Source: Anaplasma platys (lineage in GTDB: Bacteria > Pseudomonadota > Alphaproteobacteria > Rickettsiales > Anaplasmataceae). Taken from it: a stretch of DNA of 30,208 nucleotides. Shown piece after piece: positions 1 through 8,102 of this stretch. The stretch is from positions 879,502 through 909,709 of the forward strand of contig NZ_CP046391.1 of assembly GCF_012790675.1 (NCBI RefSeq). The letters run 5' to 3'. A model generated the notes under the pieces. It was not told the origin of the DNA. It did not search any database and was given only the letters and a program-made list of their open reading frames with translations. Within the stretch, counting starts at the first letter, position 1. Each line of letters begins with the position of its first letter. The position numbers and the translations under genes were made by a program.

Positions 1-829
1 ATAGGAGGAATACTCCCCGATTCAAATGATTGCCATTGCGCCGTAATAACGTATGTGCTTTTTCCTAAAGTTTTGACATCGAAGCCAGGTTTCATTTAAG
101 TGATCCTTATCAAGCAGTATAGAAGAAACTCTCATACTGGCAGCCCCCTTTGCTGCTGTGCAACACAAAACCTGACCAGTGCGCCAACAAACCCAACTCC
201 GCCCTGCACTGATGTCACCTGTAGCGCATCTCCATGACGAAATGAACGACAAATATTCACCGGAATTTGCAGTTAAAAATGCTAAAAACTAATAACTGAA
301 CCAAACACCGCTGCACATGCAAGATTATAATATGCCTGTCAGAAGCCTGTAGATAGGAACTATGCATTGTGTGCGTTCTTATCTATAGACTAGAGACAGT
401 CTGTAACTGAAGTAAGACAGTACGAAACAACAACGATGAAATTTGTTGCGTACAATAGCGTTTTTTCTGAGAGCATCTCACCAAATACCGTACGTAGTAT
501 CCCAAACTTAAGGGGCGTCATGGCGATAAATCCCATTTTGACTCCCAAGAAAATACATACACTTGGAAAAATAAAAAGTGATCCGCCCCGTATAGCACAA
601 CGACAAACCCTGGTGACAGCGTGTTGTGCAAGAAAAACAGGAAGTGAAAACTGTCGATAATACTTCATAGAATTCATGGATGATTAAACTATTGAGAAAT
701 TGCCCATAAGGGTCATTGCAGAGGGTTTCCCTAACGCTCTATCATTGACTTGGAAACGACTCAAGAAACAAAACGCCCCAACGCCCTAAAACAACCTTAG
801 CGCATACAGCGTATGGCCTTTCCTGCCGG
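1..829. other. gene-free stretch with one long hairpin
   Basis: No reading frame here has a recognisable domain. The longest open frames (22-252 and 390-677, both minus) have atypical composition and no clear ribosome binding site. The region lies downstream of the ankyrin gene's stop codon. The only structure I see is an imperfect inverted repeat at 347-388, described separately. I treat this as intergenic or decayed sequence. Confidence 0.5.
347..388 (+). repeat. inverted repeat / 14-bp hairpin
   Basis: The arm at 347-360 (CTGTAGATAGGAAC) pairs with 375-388 (GTTCTTATCTATAG) around a 14-base loop. Two of the pairs are G-U if the plus strand is transcribed and become mismatches on the minus strand, so the structure favours a plus-strand RNA. 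No T-run follows, so it is not a classic intrinsic terminator. Function unknown. Confidence 0.4.
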
Positions 830-3433
830 CTAGGAATGCATTGAAACACTCGACACGCTGCGGCAGGAGAACCCCTGGCAACTTTGTAACTCACTGCTCG
901 GCAGAGGCATATCGTTAGATGAAAACTGATATTGTACAAGGTCACGATTTGCAGAAAGCAGCTCCGTACCACCTGCTGCACCCTTTTGACCGATATCGTA
1001 GCGCTTATTAAAACGCTTGCGCCTGCTAACAACGCACGGCGCCGGGTCGCTATCATCAGCAAGATATTCCTCTGCACCATCCAGGCCTTTAAAACCCCCC
1101 GAGCCAGAGGCGCCACTCAAAACGGAGTCCGAAGTCGAACTATAAGAATCATATCTTCTGGTACCGACAGGCCTCGGAGTCGCAGTAGCTAGGTGAAATT
1201 TCTCCTTAGACCGTAGCTCTTTCTCCTTTATGAGACTAACACTACTGAATATGACATAAGCCGCTACCATAGGGACCATTAGTAATACGACCAACAATAC
1301 CCTTTTCTCCCAAGATATCGTATAACCGATGCCACACAGCTTCAAAATTGCGTTACTGCCCAACGCCAAAGACACAGCAAGAACCGATGAACAAATAAAG
1401 AGAGTACTTGCTGTAATTACGGAATTATGTTTGCTCCTATTGCCTTTGACTCGTTGCACCAAAATTTTCTTACCTTGATAATCAAGCAAACCACGAAAGG
1501 ATAAAATCTTTGAATATGGCACACGCCTATAGCCAACAGTAGTCGTCAGACACTGCCGCAAATCCTGCAAAAGCAAGTTAATTATCGCCCGATCTCTGTT
1601 GACTATGGCAAGATCCATAGCCGTTTTTCCGCGAAACTTTATATCAAAATCCAGAGATTTATACGTGAGCAGCTTGCGCACGAAATCCAAATTCTTGGTT
1701 CTAACCGCCATGTGTAGCAAAGTGCCCCCATTGGTGCATAGATTTAAGGCGGTGCATTCTCCTCCAGGGCCTGTTTTCTCTGGGTCACAGTTTGCGTGTT
1801 CAATAAGATACTGCGCGATCCTTACATTTTGGGATTCCACAGCAATATAAAGTGGGCTACTACCATCCACCTCAGAACCACGTGACTTGATGTGCTCTAC
1901 TATCTGTGCCTTTTCTGCAGCTGTGATCTCGCAACCTTTGCGTGTTTGGTGTTCCTCACAGGCCCTAGTCATCAGTACTTCCGCACCTAACTTTGAATCA
2001 GCCCTGCTATCGGGAGACAGTTCCTTTACATTCTCAACAATGAATTTTACAACCTCAACCTTGTCATCTGGACAGCTAGCAGCATAATGAAGAATGTTTT
2101 GCCCTGATGCGTCTACCTCGCACAAAGTCTCCGGACACACTTCGTGTAGATACATCAGAACGTCTTTGGCTCCGTTGATAGCAGCTATATGAGCAGATGT
2201 GGTATATGGCATATTACGCGAAGCGGTTGAGGCTTTCGCCTCGAGTAGAAGTTTAACCACATCAACGTGGTTCATAGACGCAGCAAAATGCATGGGAGTG
2301 TACCCATAACCATTGGCTCTATTCACATCTATTACTTCATTTTTCAGCAACCACCTTACAACTTCTATATGGCCATAGTAAGCGGCTAAAGTTAAAATTT
2401 GCGTAGCGTAATCACCTATGTCAGTCGAAAAGATTATGTGCCTGCCAACAAATGAGGAATTAGATAAATCGGGGAGAGACTCCACATATCGGTGAAAACC
2501 CGCAGATAGCGGCAAACTAGACATGGGCACCGCTTTAGCTGAAGTGCCCCGCCGGCCTGAAACTCTGCTGTAGAGCATATTTTTGTACTTATTTGAGAGC
2601 TTTATGGCAGCCAATTGCTCTGCAAAAATCCTGCTACTTTTCAGGAACAGCTCTATTATGTTGACGTGGTCACCCTTAACGGCTTCCATGGGCATGCCGG
2701 GAAAAACGTCAAGATCGAGGCCAACCATCGCAACAAAATTCAGCACTATATCTGACAGCGCCTTGTTATCACGCATCTGAGCAATAACATTTTCGACCTG
2801 CACCCTTGATAGCAGGAGATCTATAACCTCGTATGAGCCGTCTTCTCGCTCGTAGGACTTGATGGTCTCTGAAATCGCATACATTACAGGGGTCACCGTG
2901 TCACTTTGACTGAAGGTGTCCAACATGCCATGCTCAAAATCAGCTGAAAGTTCAATAAGCTTAGAAACCATGGGAGCAGATTTTTTTTCAATTGCATAAA
3001 AAATTGGGGATTTTTCCTTGTGCTCATTTACAGGGCTTAAGTCACCCATTGTTGGGATAATCTGGCATGCCTTAGCGTTTACATCTCCCCCTTTACGCAC
3101 AATAAACTCACATAGCTCACATACCTCATCCACATACACAACACTACCGACTATAAATGGGATGTGCATTACACTGCAGTCATGTGCGACTATTAGATCA
3201 CTTTTTTTCCAATCCAAATCTCTCAGAGCGTCCAATGTGTCACTAAATACCACCCTGCGCTGGGTTTTATTGTGTAGTACGAGAAAACGCTCCCCAGCAA
3301 TACCCGGGTGCTCCTTTAGCGCACGTGTGATTTCGTTGACTATGCCACCAAACTTTGACGCGGCATTCAGTCTTTTGATTAAAATCTTAAGATATTCCTG
3401 GAAAGTACCAGAATTCACACACGGCTGTGTCAT
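830..3433 (-). CDS. ankyrin-repeat protein with C-terminal membrane anchor
   Basis: A large protein of about 867 residues from the ATG at 3433; an upstream in-frame TTG at 3493 would add 20 residues. In the longer numbering, ankyrin-like units occur at about 160-230, then as a clear block at 364-495 (motifs such as TPMHFAASMNHVDVVKLLLE at 399-418 and AAYYGHIEVVRWLLKN), and again at about 543-645. Two hydrophobic segments follow at about 692-718 and 731-756, then a Ser/Gly-rich, partly acidic tail of about 130 residues. Ankyrin repeats bind proteins. In Anaplasma and Ehrlichia some ankyrin proteins are type IV secreted effectors (established for AnkA of A. phagocytophilum), but the membrane pair here suggests anchoring in a membrane. 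A function is not assigned. The gene stands alone, preceded by a structured region with a terminator (3590-3895), so expression may be controlled by attenuation. Confidence 0.85.
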   Translation of the reverse strand: MTQPCVNSGTFQEYLKILIKRLNAASKFGGIVNEITRALKEHPGIAGERFLVLHNKTQRRVVFSDTLDALRDLDWKKSDLIVAHDCSVMHIPFIVGSVVYVDEVCELCEFIVRKGGDVNAKACQIIPTMGDLSPVNEHKEKSPIFYAIEKKSAPMVSKLIELSADFEHGMLDTFSQSDTVTPVMYAISETIKSYEREDGSYEVIDLLLSRVQVENVIAQMRDNKALSDIVLNFVAMVGLDLDVFPGMPMEAVKGDHVNIIELFLKSSRIFAEQLAAIKLSNKYKNMLYSRVSGRRGTSAKAVPMSSLPLSAGFHRYVESLPDLSNSSFVGRHIIFSTDIGDYATQILTLAAYYGHIEVVRWLLKNEVIDVNRANGYGYTPMHFAASMNHVDVVKLLLEAKASTASRNMPYTTSAHIAAINGAKDVLMYLHEVCPETLCEVDASGQNILHYAASCPDDKVEVVKFIVENVKELSPDSRADSKLGAEVLMTRACEEHQTRKGCEITAAEKAQIVEHIKSRGSEVDGSSPLYIAVESQNVRIAQYLIEHANCDPEKTGPGGECTALNLCTNGGTLLHMAVRTKNLDFVRKLLTYKSLDFDIKFRGKTAMDLAIVNRDRAIINLLLQDLRQCLTTTVGYRRVPYSKILSFRGLLDYQGKKILVQRVKGNRSKHNSVITASTLFICSSVLAVSLALGSNAILKLCGIGYTISWEKRVLLVVLLMVPMVAAYVIFSSVSLIKEKELRSKEKFHLATATPRPVGTRRYDSYSSTSDSVLSGASGSGGFKGLDGAEEYLADDSDPAPCVVSRRKRFNKRYDIGQKGAAGGTELLSANRDLVQYQFSSNDMPLPSSELQSCQGFSCRSVSSVSMHS

Positions 3434-3548
3434 GTTGCTAACCCGTGATACTTGAAGGTAGCTATATTTTTCTGAAAACTTAGCCTGACACAAGCATGAG
3501 ATGTATATTAAGGATTTTAAGACAAGTCCTAAGTAATACAGGAGTAAT

Positions 3549-3577
3549 AATTAATTTCTTATAATATTTTCTTTCAA
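3549..3577 (-). promoter_or_regulatory. possible promoter of the ankyrin gene
   Basis: On the minus strand TTGAAA (3572-3577) and TTAATT (3549-3554) are 17 bases apart, downstream of the terminator at 3590-3631 and upstream of the ankyrin start. The region is AT-rich, so chance matches are likely. Confidence 0.3.
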
Positions 3578-3589
3578 AACTCATTTATG

Positions 3590-3631
3590 AAAAATCAAAA
3601 AGAGTGGCGCTACCGCCTTTGTAGCGCCACT
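3590..3631 (-). terminator. intrinsic terminator on the minus strand
   Basis: A perfect 11-bp stem (AGTGGCGCTAC at 3603-3613 with GTAGCGCCACT at 3621-3631) encloses a 7-base loop. Read on the minus strand, the stem is followed by C, five T (3597-3601), GA and five more T (3590-3594). That is the classic form of a Rho-independent terminator. No minus-strand gene lies upstream of it before acpP, so it ends either a small RNA or the leader of the ankyrin transcript. Confidence 0.75.
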
Positions 3632-3862
3632 ACTAAAGGCAGTAACGCGTATCATATTTTCGTTAGGAAACCGTTTAATTCTGCACTAATTTAGTTAAAT
3701 GTACGGTAAGCTTGTTACCGCACCTTGAAATAATGTCCCTGCCCGTGACGGGTTATAAAGTTCGCGGATTTACTTATCACTTGCTCTGTAAGCAATCACA
3801 GTAAATGAAGTCTCGAGCCACTGCCAGGTTTATTTATGGCAGACGTCTTGCATAAAGTTGTG
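3590..3862 (-). ncRNA. candidate structured small RNA or attenuator leader
   Basis: Between a possible minus-strand promoter (3867-3895) and the terminator (3590-3631) lies about 230 bases with nested hairpins. CTGCCA/TGGCAG pairs at 3821-3826 with 3837-3842. ATTTACT/AGTAAAT pairs at 3768-3774 with 3800-3806 and encloses a second stem TTGCT/AGCAA (3781-3785 with 3791-3795) across an internal loop. CCCG/CGGG pairs at 3742-3745 with 3749-3752, and CGGTAA/TTACCG at 3704-3709 with 3715-3720. No protein frame accounts for them. It could be a free-standing small RNA, or a leader that controls read-through into the ankyrin gene. I do not recognise it as tmRNA, RNase P, SRP or 6S RNA. Confidence 0.35.
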
Positions 3863-3866
3863 TATA

Positions 3867-3895
3867 AAAATATCTCCGCGACCCGACAGCATCAA
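3867..3895 (-). promoter_or_regulatory. possible promoter of the structured RNA / ankyrin leader
   Basis: On the minus strand TTGATG (3890-3895) and TATTTT (3867-3872) are separated by exactly 17 bases. A start near 3860 would give a transcript of about 270 bases ending at the terminator. Confidence 0.35.
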
Positions 3896-3984
3896 AGACT
3901 TAATTAAGCAACGTTGACTTTGGCAACGTTAAAACGCACAGCATTCAGTAGGTTTAGTATCGCACCAGGGAGTCAATTCTATGT

Positions 3985-4012
3985 TTGATTTCCTGATTTT
4001 TATAGGTATATT
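3985..4012 (+). promoter_or_regulatory. possible acpP promoter
   Basis: TTGATT (3985-3990) and TATATT (4007-4012) are 16 bases apart, about 60 bases before the acpP ATG. An alternative -10 overlaps the same AT-rich patch. Confidence 0.4.
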
Positions 4013-4072
4013 CTAATGCTGCACGGTTTCCAGTGCGGTGAGTGGGTTTCTTTTTTTAGTTATGGGTAAGGA

Positions 4073-4396
4073 ATGGAAGGTGATGAAGCTCGTATGGGTG
4101 CTAATGGCTTGAGTCCCAACGGGGGTTCGTCCAGCGCTAATGTGTCGGAGGATGTGAGAGCTACAGTGCTGGAGGCAGTGGTAGATTGTCTTAAGCTGAA
4201 GGATGAACAAAAACAGTCGCTCTCTGGAACGACAAATTTGGCAAAGGACTTTAATCTCGATAGCTTGGACTTCGTGGATTTGATTATGTCACTCGAGGAA
4301 AGGTTTTCCATAGAGATTTCCGACGAGGAGGCGCAAAAGCTCGAAACCATCGACGACATTTGCAAGTATATTGAGGGCAAGTCTGGCGCTGCTTAG
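4073..4396 (+). CDS. acpP: acyl carrier protein
   Basis: Carries growing acyl chains on a phosphopantetheine arm in type II fatty acid synthesis in the cytosol. The DSL motif is at residues 63-65 with Ser64 as the modification site. It is followed by the conserved helix-II stretch (DFVDLIMSLEERF), the IEISDEEAQKLETIDDI segment and a C-terminal YIEGK helix. Bacterial ACPs are usually about 78 residues; this frame of 107 has some 25 extra Ser/Gly-rich residues in front. The ATG at 4073 has a close AAGGA-like site (TAAGGA just before it); an internal ATG at 4094 would shorten the extension only slightly. fabF follows 136 bases downstream on the same strand, the usual acpP-fabF pairing, so the two probably share a transcript. 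Confidence 0.95.
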   Translation: MEGDEARMGANGLSPNGGSSSANVSEDVRATVLEAVVDCLKLKDEQKQSLSGTTNLAKDFNLDSLDFVDLIMSLEERFSIEISDEEAQKLETIDDICKYIEGKSGAA

Positions 4397-4532
4397 CGCT
4401 CCTGTTGTCGCTGATGTGAACATTGAAATTCATAGTGTGGTGCTGAAACCAGACTGCGAGGTTTCGTCATTTTGTGCCGTGGCTTGGGTGCCTTAATAGC
4501 GGCGGTTTTGGTATCGTTTGGGGTATGTGGGT

Positions 4533-5801
4533 ATGAGTGAAACAAGAAGAGTGGTGGTTACCGGTGTTGGCTTGGTGACGTCATTTGGTGTCGATACCTC
4601 TGCCGTTTGGGATTGTTTGGTAAGTGGCAAATCAGGCATAGATACTATAAGCAGGTTCGATGTGGAAGACTTGGACTGCAAAATAGGTGGGCAAATTCGC
4701 ATGAGCGGCGAGTCAGAAAACTATGTGTTCGACCCCACCCTCTGGATAGACGATCGAGAAGTGAAGAAGGTTGATTACTTCATCCTATTCGGCATAGCGG
4801 CGGCAGATCTTGCTGTTAAGGATTCAGGTGTAATGGATTGTACTCTTGACCCTGGAAGAGTCGGGGTTGCTATAGGATCTGGAATAGGTGGTCTTCCGTT
4901 TATCGAAAAAAATATCACAGCCTTGAATGCGCGTGGACCTAAAAGGGTGAGCGCATTTTTCATACCTGGAAGTCTCATCAACCTACTGCAGGGACATATA
5001 TCCATACGGCACGGCTTCGAGGGTTATTGCAGTACCGTAGTGGGCGCGTGTGCGTCAGGCGCCATGGCATTGGCGGATGCTGCACGGGCTATATCCTGCG
5101 GCACTTGTGATGTGGTTATCGCTGGTGGTTCTGAGGGGGCGATTTGCCGTTCGGCTATCGCTGGCTTCAGCGTCATCAAAGCACTGTCCACGAAATATAA
5201 TGATTCCCCCAGTTCGGCGTCGCGACCTTGGGATGAAGGAAGGGATGGTTTCGTAATGGGCGAAGGGGCCGGGATGATGGTGCTAGAAAGTTATGAGCAT
5301 GCCAAGAGACGTGGTGCCAAAATATACGCGGAGTTAGTGGGCTATGGAATAACCTCGGACGCACATCACGTGACTGCTCCTCATCCTGAGGGAACCGGAG
5401 GCGCTAACGCGATGAGGCAGGCCCTCAAGTGTGCTGGGCTTTCCCCCACATCCATAGACTATATAAATGCTCACGGTACCTCAACTCCTGTGGGTGACAG
5501 TGTGGAGGTTACGGCTGTAAAGAGCGTGTTTGGAGATCACGCGTATAAGTTGGCAATGTCATCAACAAAGTCATCGATTGGGCATTTACTTGGAGCTGCT
5601 GGAAGCGTTGAGGCTGTTTTTTCTGTGCTGTCCATGAATAGCGGAGTCATCCCTCCTACTCTAAATCTGCACAGCTCCACTGAAGACAGTGGCGTCAACT
5701 TAGTTCCACATGTTGCGCAGGAGAGGAAAATTTCGCATGTTTTGTCAAACTCGTTCGGGTTCGGTGGGGTAAATGCATCGCTCATTTTTGCTGCAGTGTA
5801 G
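4533..5801 (+). CDS. fabF: beta-ketoacyl-ACP synthase II
   Basis: Condenses malonyl-ACP with acyl-ACP in chain elongation. It is 422 residues from the ATG at 4533, close to the family length of about 413. The Cys-His-His triad is present: Cys173 in GACASGAMAL, His314 in NAHGTSTPVGD and His351 in KSSIGHLLGAAGS, with Lys346 beside it. The C-terminal SNSFGFGGVNASL loop is also intact. A TTG (4518) and a GTG lie in frame just upstream, but the MSETRRVVVTGVG start matches the family's usual N-terminus. The protein works with the AcpP encoded just upstream. Confidence 0.96.
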   Translation: MSETRRVVVTGVGLVTSFGVDTSAVWDCLVSGKSGIDTISRFDVEDLDCKIGGQIRMSGESENYVFDPTLWIDDREVKKVDYFILFGIAAADLAVKDSGVMDCTLDPGRVGVAIGSGIGGLPFIEKNITALNARGPKRVSAFFIPGSLINLLQGHISIRHGFEGYCSTVVGACASGAMALADAARAISCGTCDVVIAGGSEGAICRSAIAGFSVIKALSTKYNDSPSSASRPWDEGRDGFVMGEGAGMMVLESYEHAKRRGAKIYAELVGYGITSDAHHVTAPHPEGTGGANAMRQALKCAGLSPTSIDYINAHGTSTPVGDSVEVTAVKSVFGDHAYKLAMSSTKSSIGHLLGAAGSVEAVFSVLSMNSGVIPPTLNLHSSTEDSGVNLVPHVAQERKISHVLSNSFGFGGVNASLIFAAV

Positions 5802-6426
5802 GTGTTGTATAAGCCGCTCTCGTCAGGCAAAGTAGGCTGTTTGTGTTGGCGAAGGCGGTCGGTGATGTGTCAGATGCGTTTCAACATGTAGGCATTGGTT
5901 TGTCGTTAGCGGCAGTTTTAGTTTTGGTTCCCTTTTTGAATTGCGTTGAGGTTTAGCTAGCTCGTTCGGCATGCAGGGCTATTGGGACGCTGTTGAAGGT
6001 TGTTTCAGCACAACATCTGAAACTAGTTCACCGCACAACATTGCCAACTGTGATTACTTTCACATCAAACGCGCGGAGCAGGTAAAGGGTGTCGCAATGC
6101 TGCAACTCTGGACGTCGTTTTCTGCATTGCGGCTTACTTGCTACTTTAGCCACAAAATATCCGCAAACGCTCTGCTCTGGTTTAACATGGAAGCATTCCC
6201 AGCTGACATGCCGCCACACCTGGCGCCGTGCGACTGTAAACATGAAGCTCAAGCTAATAGACTAGGCACATAGAGCACATCCAAATTAATGACGAAGTTA
6301 CACACTTAAAATAAAAAACTTCTCTGAATCTAAGTACTATCACGTGTATACTGTCTTACACAAACACGCTTGATTCCGTTTTGTGTTGACTGTAAGTTTT
6401 AGAAATTAACTACTCTGTAAGCTCAC
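5802..6426. other. gene-free stretch between fabF and dprA
   Basis: About 625 bases. The first part is G/T-rich and the second A/C-rich on the plus strand. One open frame at 5971-6273 has no recognisable domain or ribosome binding site. Near the dprA start, TTGACT (6386-6391) and TACTCT (6411-6416) lie 19 bases apart and might be a weak promoter. I see no RNA gene or repeat. Confidence 0.5.
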
Positions 6427-7548
6427 ATGAATACTTGCGACACAAAAAAGGCTGATGAGCTGATATCCTGTCTCAGGCTGGCTAGAACCCCGAAAGTCGG
6501 CCCCGTTATGTTCCGAAAATTGATGGAATTATTCAAGACGCCAACAAGCGCTTTGGAAGCACTCGCTGCAGGGGAGTGTAGAGATATCAAGGCGGTATGT
6601 TCGCAGTATGACGCAGAGAAGGAATTGGATCTGTGTGAGAGAATAGGTGCTAGCGTTATAAGTATCTTTGACCCGCAATATCCCAAGATGTTGGCACACA
6701 TATTTGATCCCCCACCAGTAATTACGGTTTTGGGTAACAAAGAGCTTCTGTCACACCCTCACATATTGGCAATTGTCGGCAGTAGAGGGGCTTCCACTAA
6801 CGGACAGCGTATGGCATTTGAACTATCGCTGGCGTTGACTAGGGCGGGATTTGTTACCGTATCAGGCTTAGCCAGAGGGGTAGATAGCGCCGTGCACAGT
6901 ATAGCTTACAAAAAAATGCCCACAATAGCCGTTGTCGCGAACGGGATAAACGTCATATATCCAAGAGAGAATGCCAAGCTATATAAGACTATCGTGGGTG
7001 AAGGCGGACTGCTCGTATCAGAGCTCCCCTTTTCTTCGCTGCCGAAATCGCACCTTTTTCCCCAGCGCAATAGGCTAATATCGGGGTTATCGATGGGAGT
7101 AGTCGTGGTGGAAGCTTCAAGGAAGTCAGGGTCTTTAATTACTGCTAACCTTGCTATATCCCATGGCAGGGAGGTGTTTGCCGTTCCCGGGTCACCACTT
7201 GATGAAGGATACTCCGGTAGCAATGACCTAATAAAACAAGGTGCCACTCTTGTGGAAAATGCTGATGATATTCTAAACGCATTTGGTATCTTCTCTCCAC
7301 AAAATGGAAAGTCAAGAGTATCTGCAAAAGAACAAACAGAAGTTCACCATAAGGACACTCCACCCGCTAATGTCCAAGAGTTTATACTTAGACACTTAAG
7401 TACAACTCCGACTAATGTTGACGACCTGGTAGCCTTGTCCAGAATTAGCATAAACATCCTGTTGGCATCAATGCTTGAACTGGAACTTGCCGGCAAGTTA
7501 GAAAGACTACCTGGAAATAGAGTAGCTCTTACCAAAAAACACGCCTAA
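6427..7548 (+). CDS. dprA: DNA processing protein DprA
   Basis: Binds single-stranded DNA and loads RecA during uptake and recombination of foreign DNA. It is 373 residues. An N-terminal helix-hairpin-helix/SAM-like part (about 10-60, ARTPKVGPVMFRKL) leads into the Rossmann-type DprA core (about 80-285). The core has GSRG at 118-121, SGLARGVDSAVH at 146-157, FPQRNRLISGLS at 211-222 and SGSLITANLA at 234-243. A C-terminal winged helix (about 315-370, IDDL-type LVALSRISINILLASMLELE) matches the longer DprA form. The gene stands alone on its strand and is followed 12 bases after the stop by a perfect hairpin. Whether this intracellular organism takes up DNA is unknown; a recombination role is equally possible. 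Confidence 0.95.
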   Translation: MNTCDTKKADELISCLRLARTPKVGPVMFRKLMELFKTPTSALEALAAGECRDIKAVCSQYDAEKELDLCERIGASVISIFDPQYPKMLAHIFDPPPVITVLGNKELLSHPHILAIVGSRGASTNGQRMAFELSLALTRAGFVTVSGLARGVDSAVHSIAYKKMPTIAVVANGINVIYPRENAKLYKTIVGEGGLLVSELPFSSLPKSHLFPQRNRLISGLSMGVVVVEASRKSGSLITANLAISHGREVFAVPGSPLDEGYSGSNDLIKQGATLVENADDILNAFGIFSPQNGKSRVSAKEQTEVHHKDTPPANVQEFILRHLSTTPTNVDDLVALSRISINILLASMLELELAGKLERLPGNRVALTKKHA

Positions 7549-7560
7549 AGCCACGTGGCA

Positions 7561-7601
7561 AGCTATTGGCTAAACGGATGCCTTCCGTTTAGCCAATAGC
7601 T
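7561..7601 (+). terminator. perfect 18-bp hairpin after dprA
   Basis: The arm AGCTATTGGCTAAACGGA (7561-7578) is perfectly complementary to 7584-7601 around the 5-base loop TGCCT. It begins 12 bases after the dprA stop codon. No T-run follows on either strand, so it is either a non-canonical terminator or an end that protects the mRNA from 3' decay. Confidence 0.55.
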
Positions 7602-7604
7602 AGG

Positions 7605-7993
7605 AATCTCCACTTAGCCATTTCACACTTAGCAGCACAGGATGCTTCTGCACCAGAGCAACTCATATCCGAAACAATGCAGAACGTAGCCCATGCAGCA
7701 GAGTCTGTGGTGACAGTCTCACTACTAACTCTGACCACGTTACGGCAAGTAACTCATCTGCGAAAAGCCAAATTACCGCGGGACCAGAGGGGCCCACACA
7801 CATCTGCTACTCAAATCACTGCGACAATACAGGTTATGTGGCAACAGTTCATTATAACCAACAAACACCTGACTCAGAAATTCTCTCACCGGAGGGGCAA
7901 AGTATCGCTGCTGCGGAACAGACTGCAAGTCTTGAATCCAGTGATTCTGACACTGAATCCTTGGGACAAGAAACCGCTACTAGTGGTGAATAA
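7605..7993 (+). pseudogene. possible frameshifted remnant of a hydrophilic protein
   Basis: Two plus-strand frames read protein-like in succession. The first covers about 7605-7709 and ends around residues QNVAHAAESV. The second covers about 7712-7993 and includes EILSPEGQSIAAAEQTASL and ESSDSDTESLGQETATSGE before a TAA. A one-base frame change near 7704-7712 would join them. The second frame is open from about 7605 but has no start codon in the first two-thirds. The composition (Ser, Thr, Glu, Gln rich) suits a disordered tail. No family is recognised. It could be a decayed gene or only chance openness in low-stop sequence. Confidence 0.3.
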
Positions 7994-8102
7994 CAAACCA
8001 ACGAGATGATATTAATACATCAACTGCGAGCGCCCGCAACACCATAAATAGACGCAGACCCATTCAAAATTTATCAATAGTATGTAGTGAAAATACTCGG
8101 TA

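Larger units (their letters stand above)
3494..4072. other. intergenic region upstream of ankyrin gene and acpP
   Basis: A divergent spacer of about 580 bases between the ankyrin gene (minus) and acpP (plus). It holds a minus-strand intrinsic terminator, several hairpins, two possible minus-strand promoters and one acpP promoter, all listed separately. It also holds AACGTTG (3910-3916) inverted as CAACGTT (3924-3930) with seven bases between, which could be an operator. No reading frame is convincing. Confidence 0.6.
7549..8102. other. convergent gap between dprA and mutL
   Basis: About 550 bases between two converging genes. Apart from the perfect hairpin at 7561-7601 and the possible broken frame at 7605-7993, I see nothing. 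No T-rich terminator for mutL is clear on the minus strand. Confidence 0.5.

Noticed and set aside
3434..3493. TTG start for the ankyrin protein
   Set aside because: A downstream ATG at 3433 is available and no ribosome site favours the TTG; kept as an alternative only.
5869..5888. GTCAGATGCGTT shared with 11175-11186
   Set aside because: A 12-base match between two intergenic sites is expected by chance in 30 kb and the flanks agree only weakly.
5971..6273. 100-codon open frame between fabF and dprA
   Set aside because: No domain, no ribosome site, and atypical composition; likely chance.
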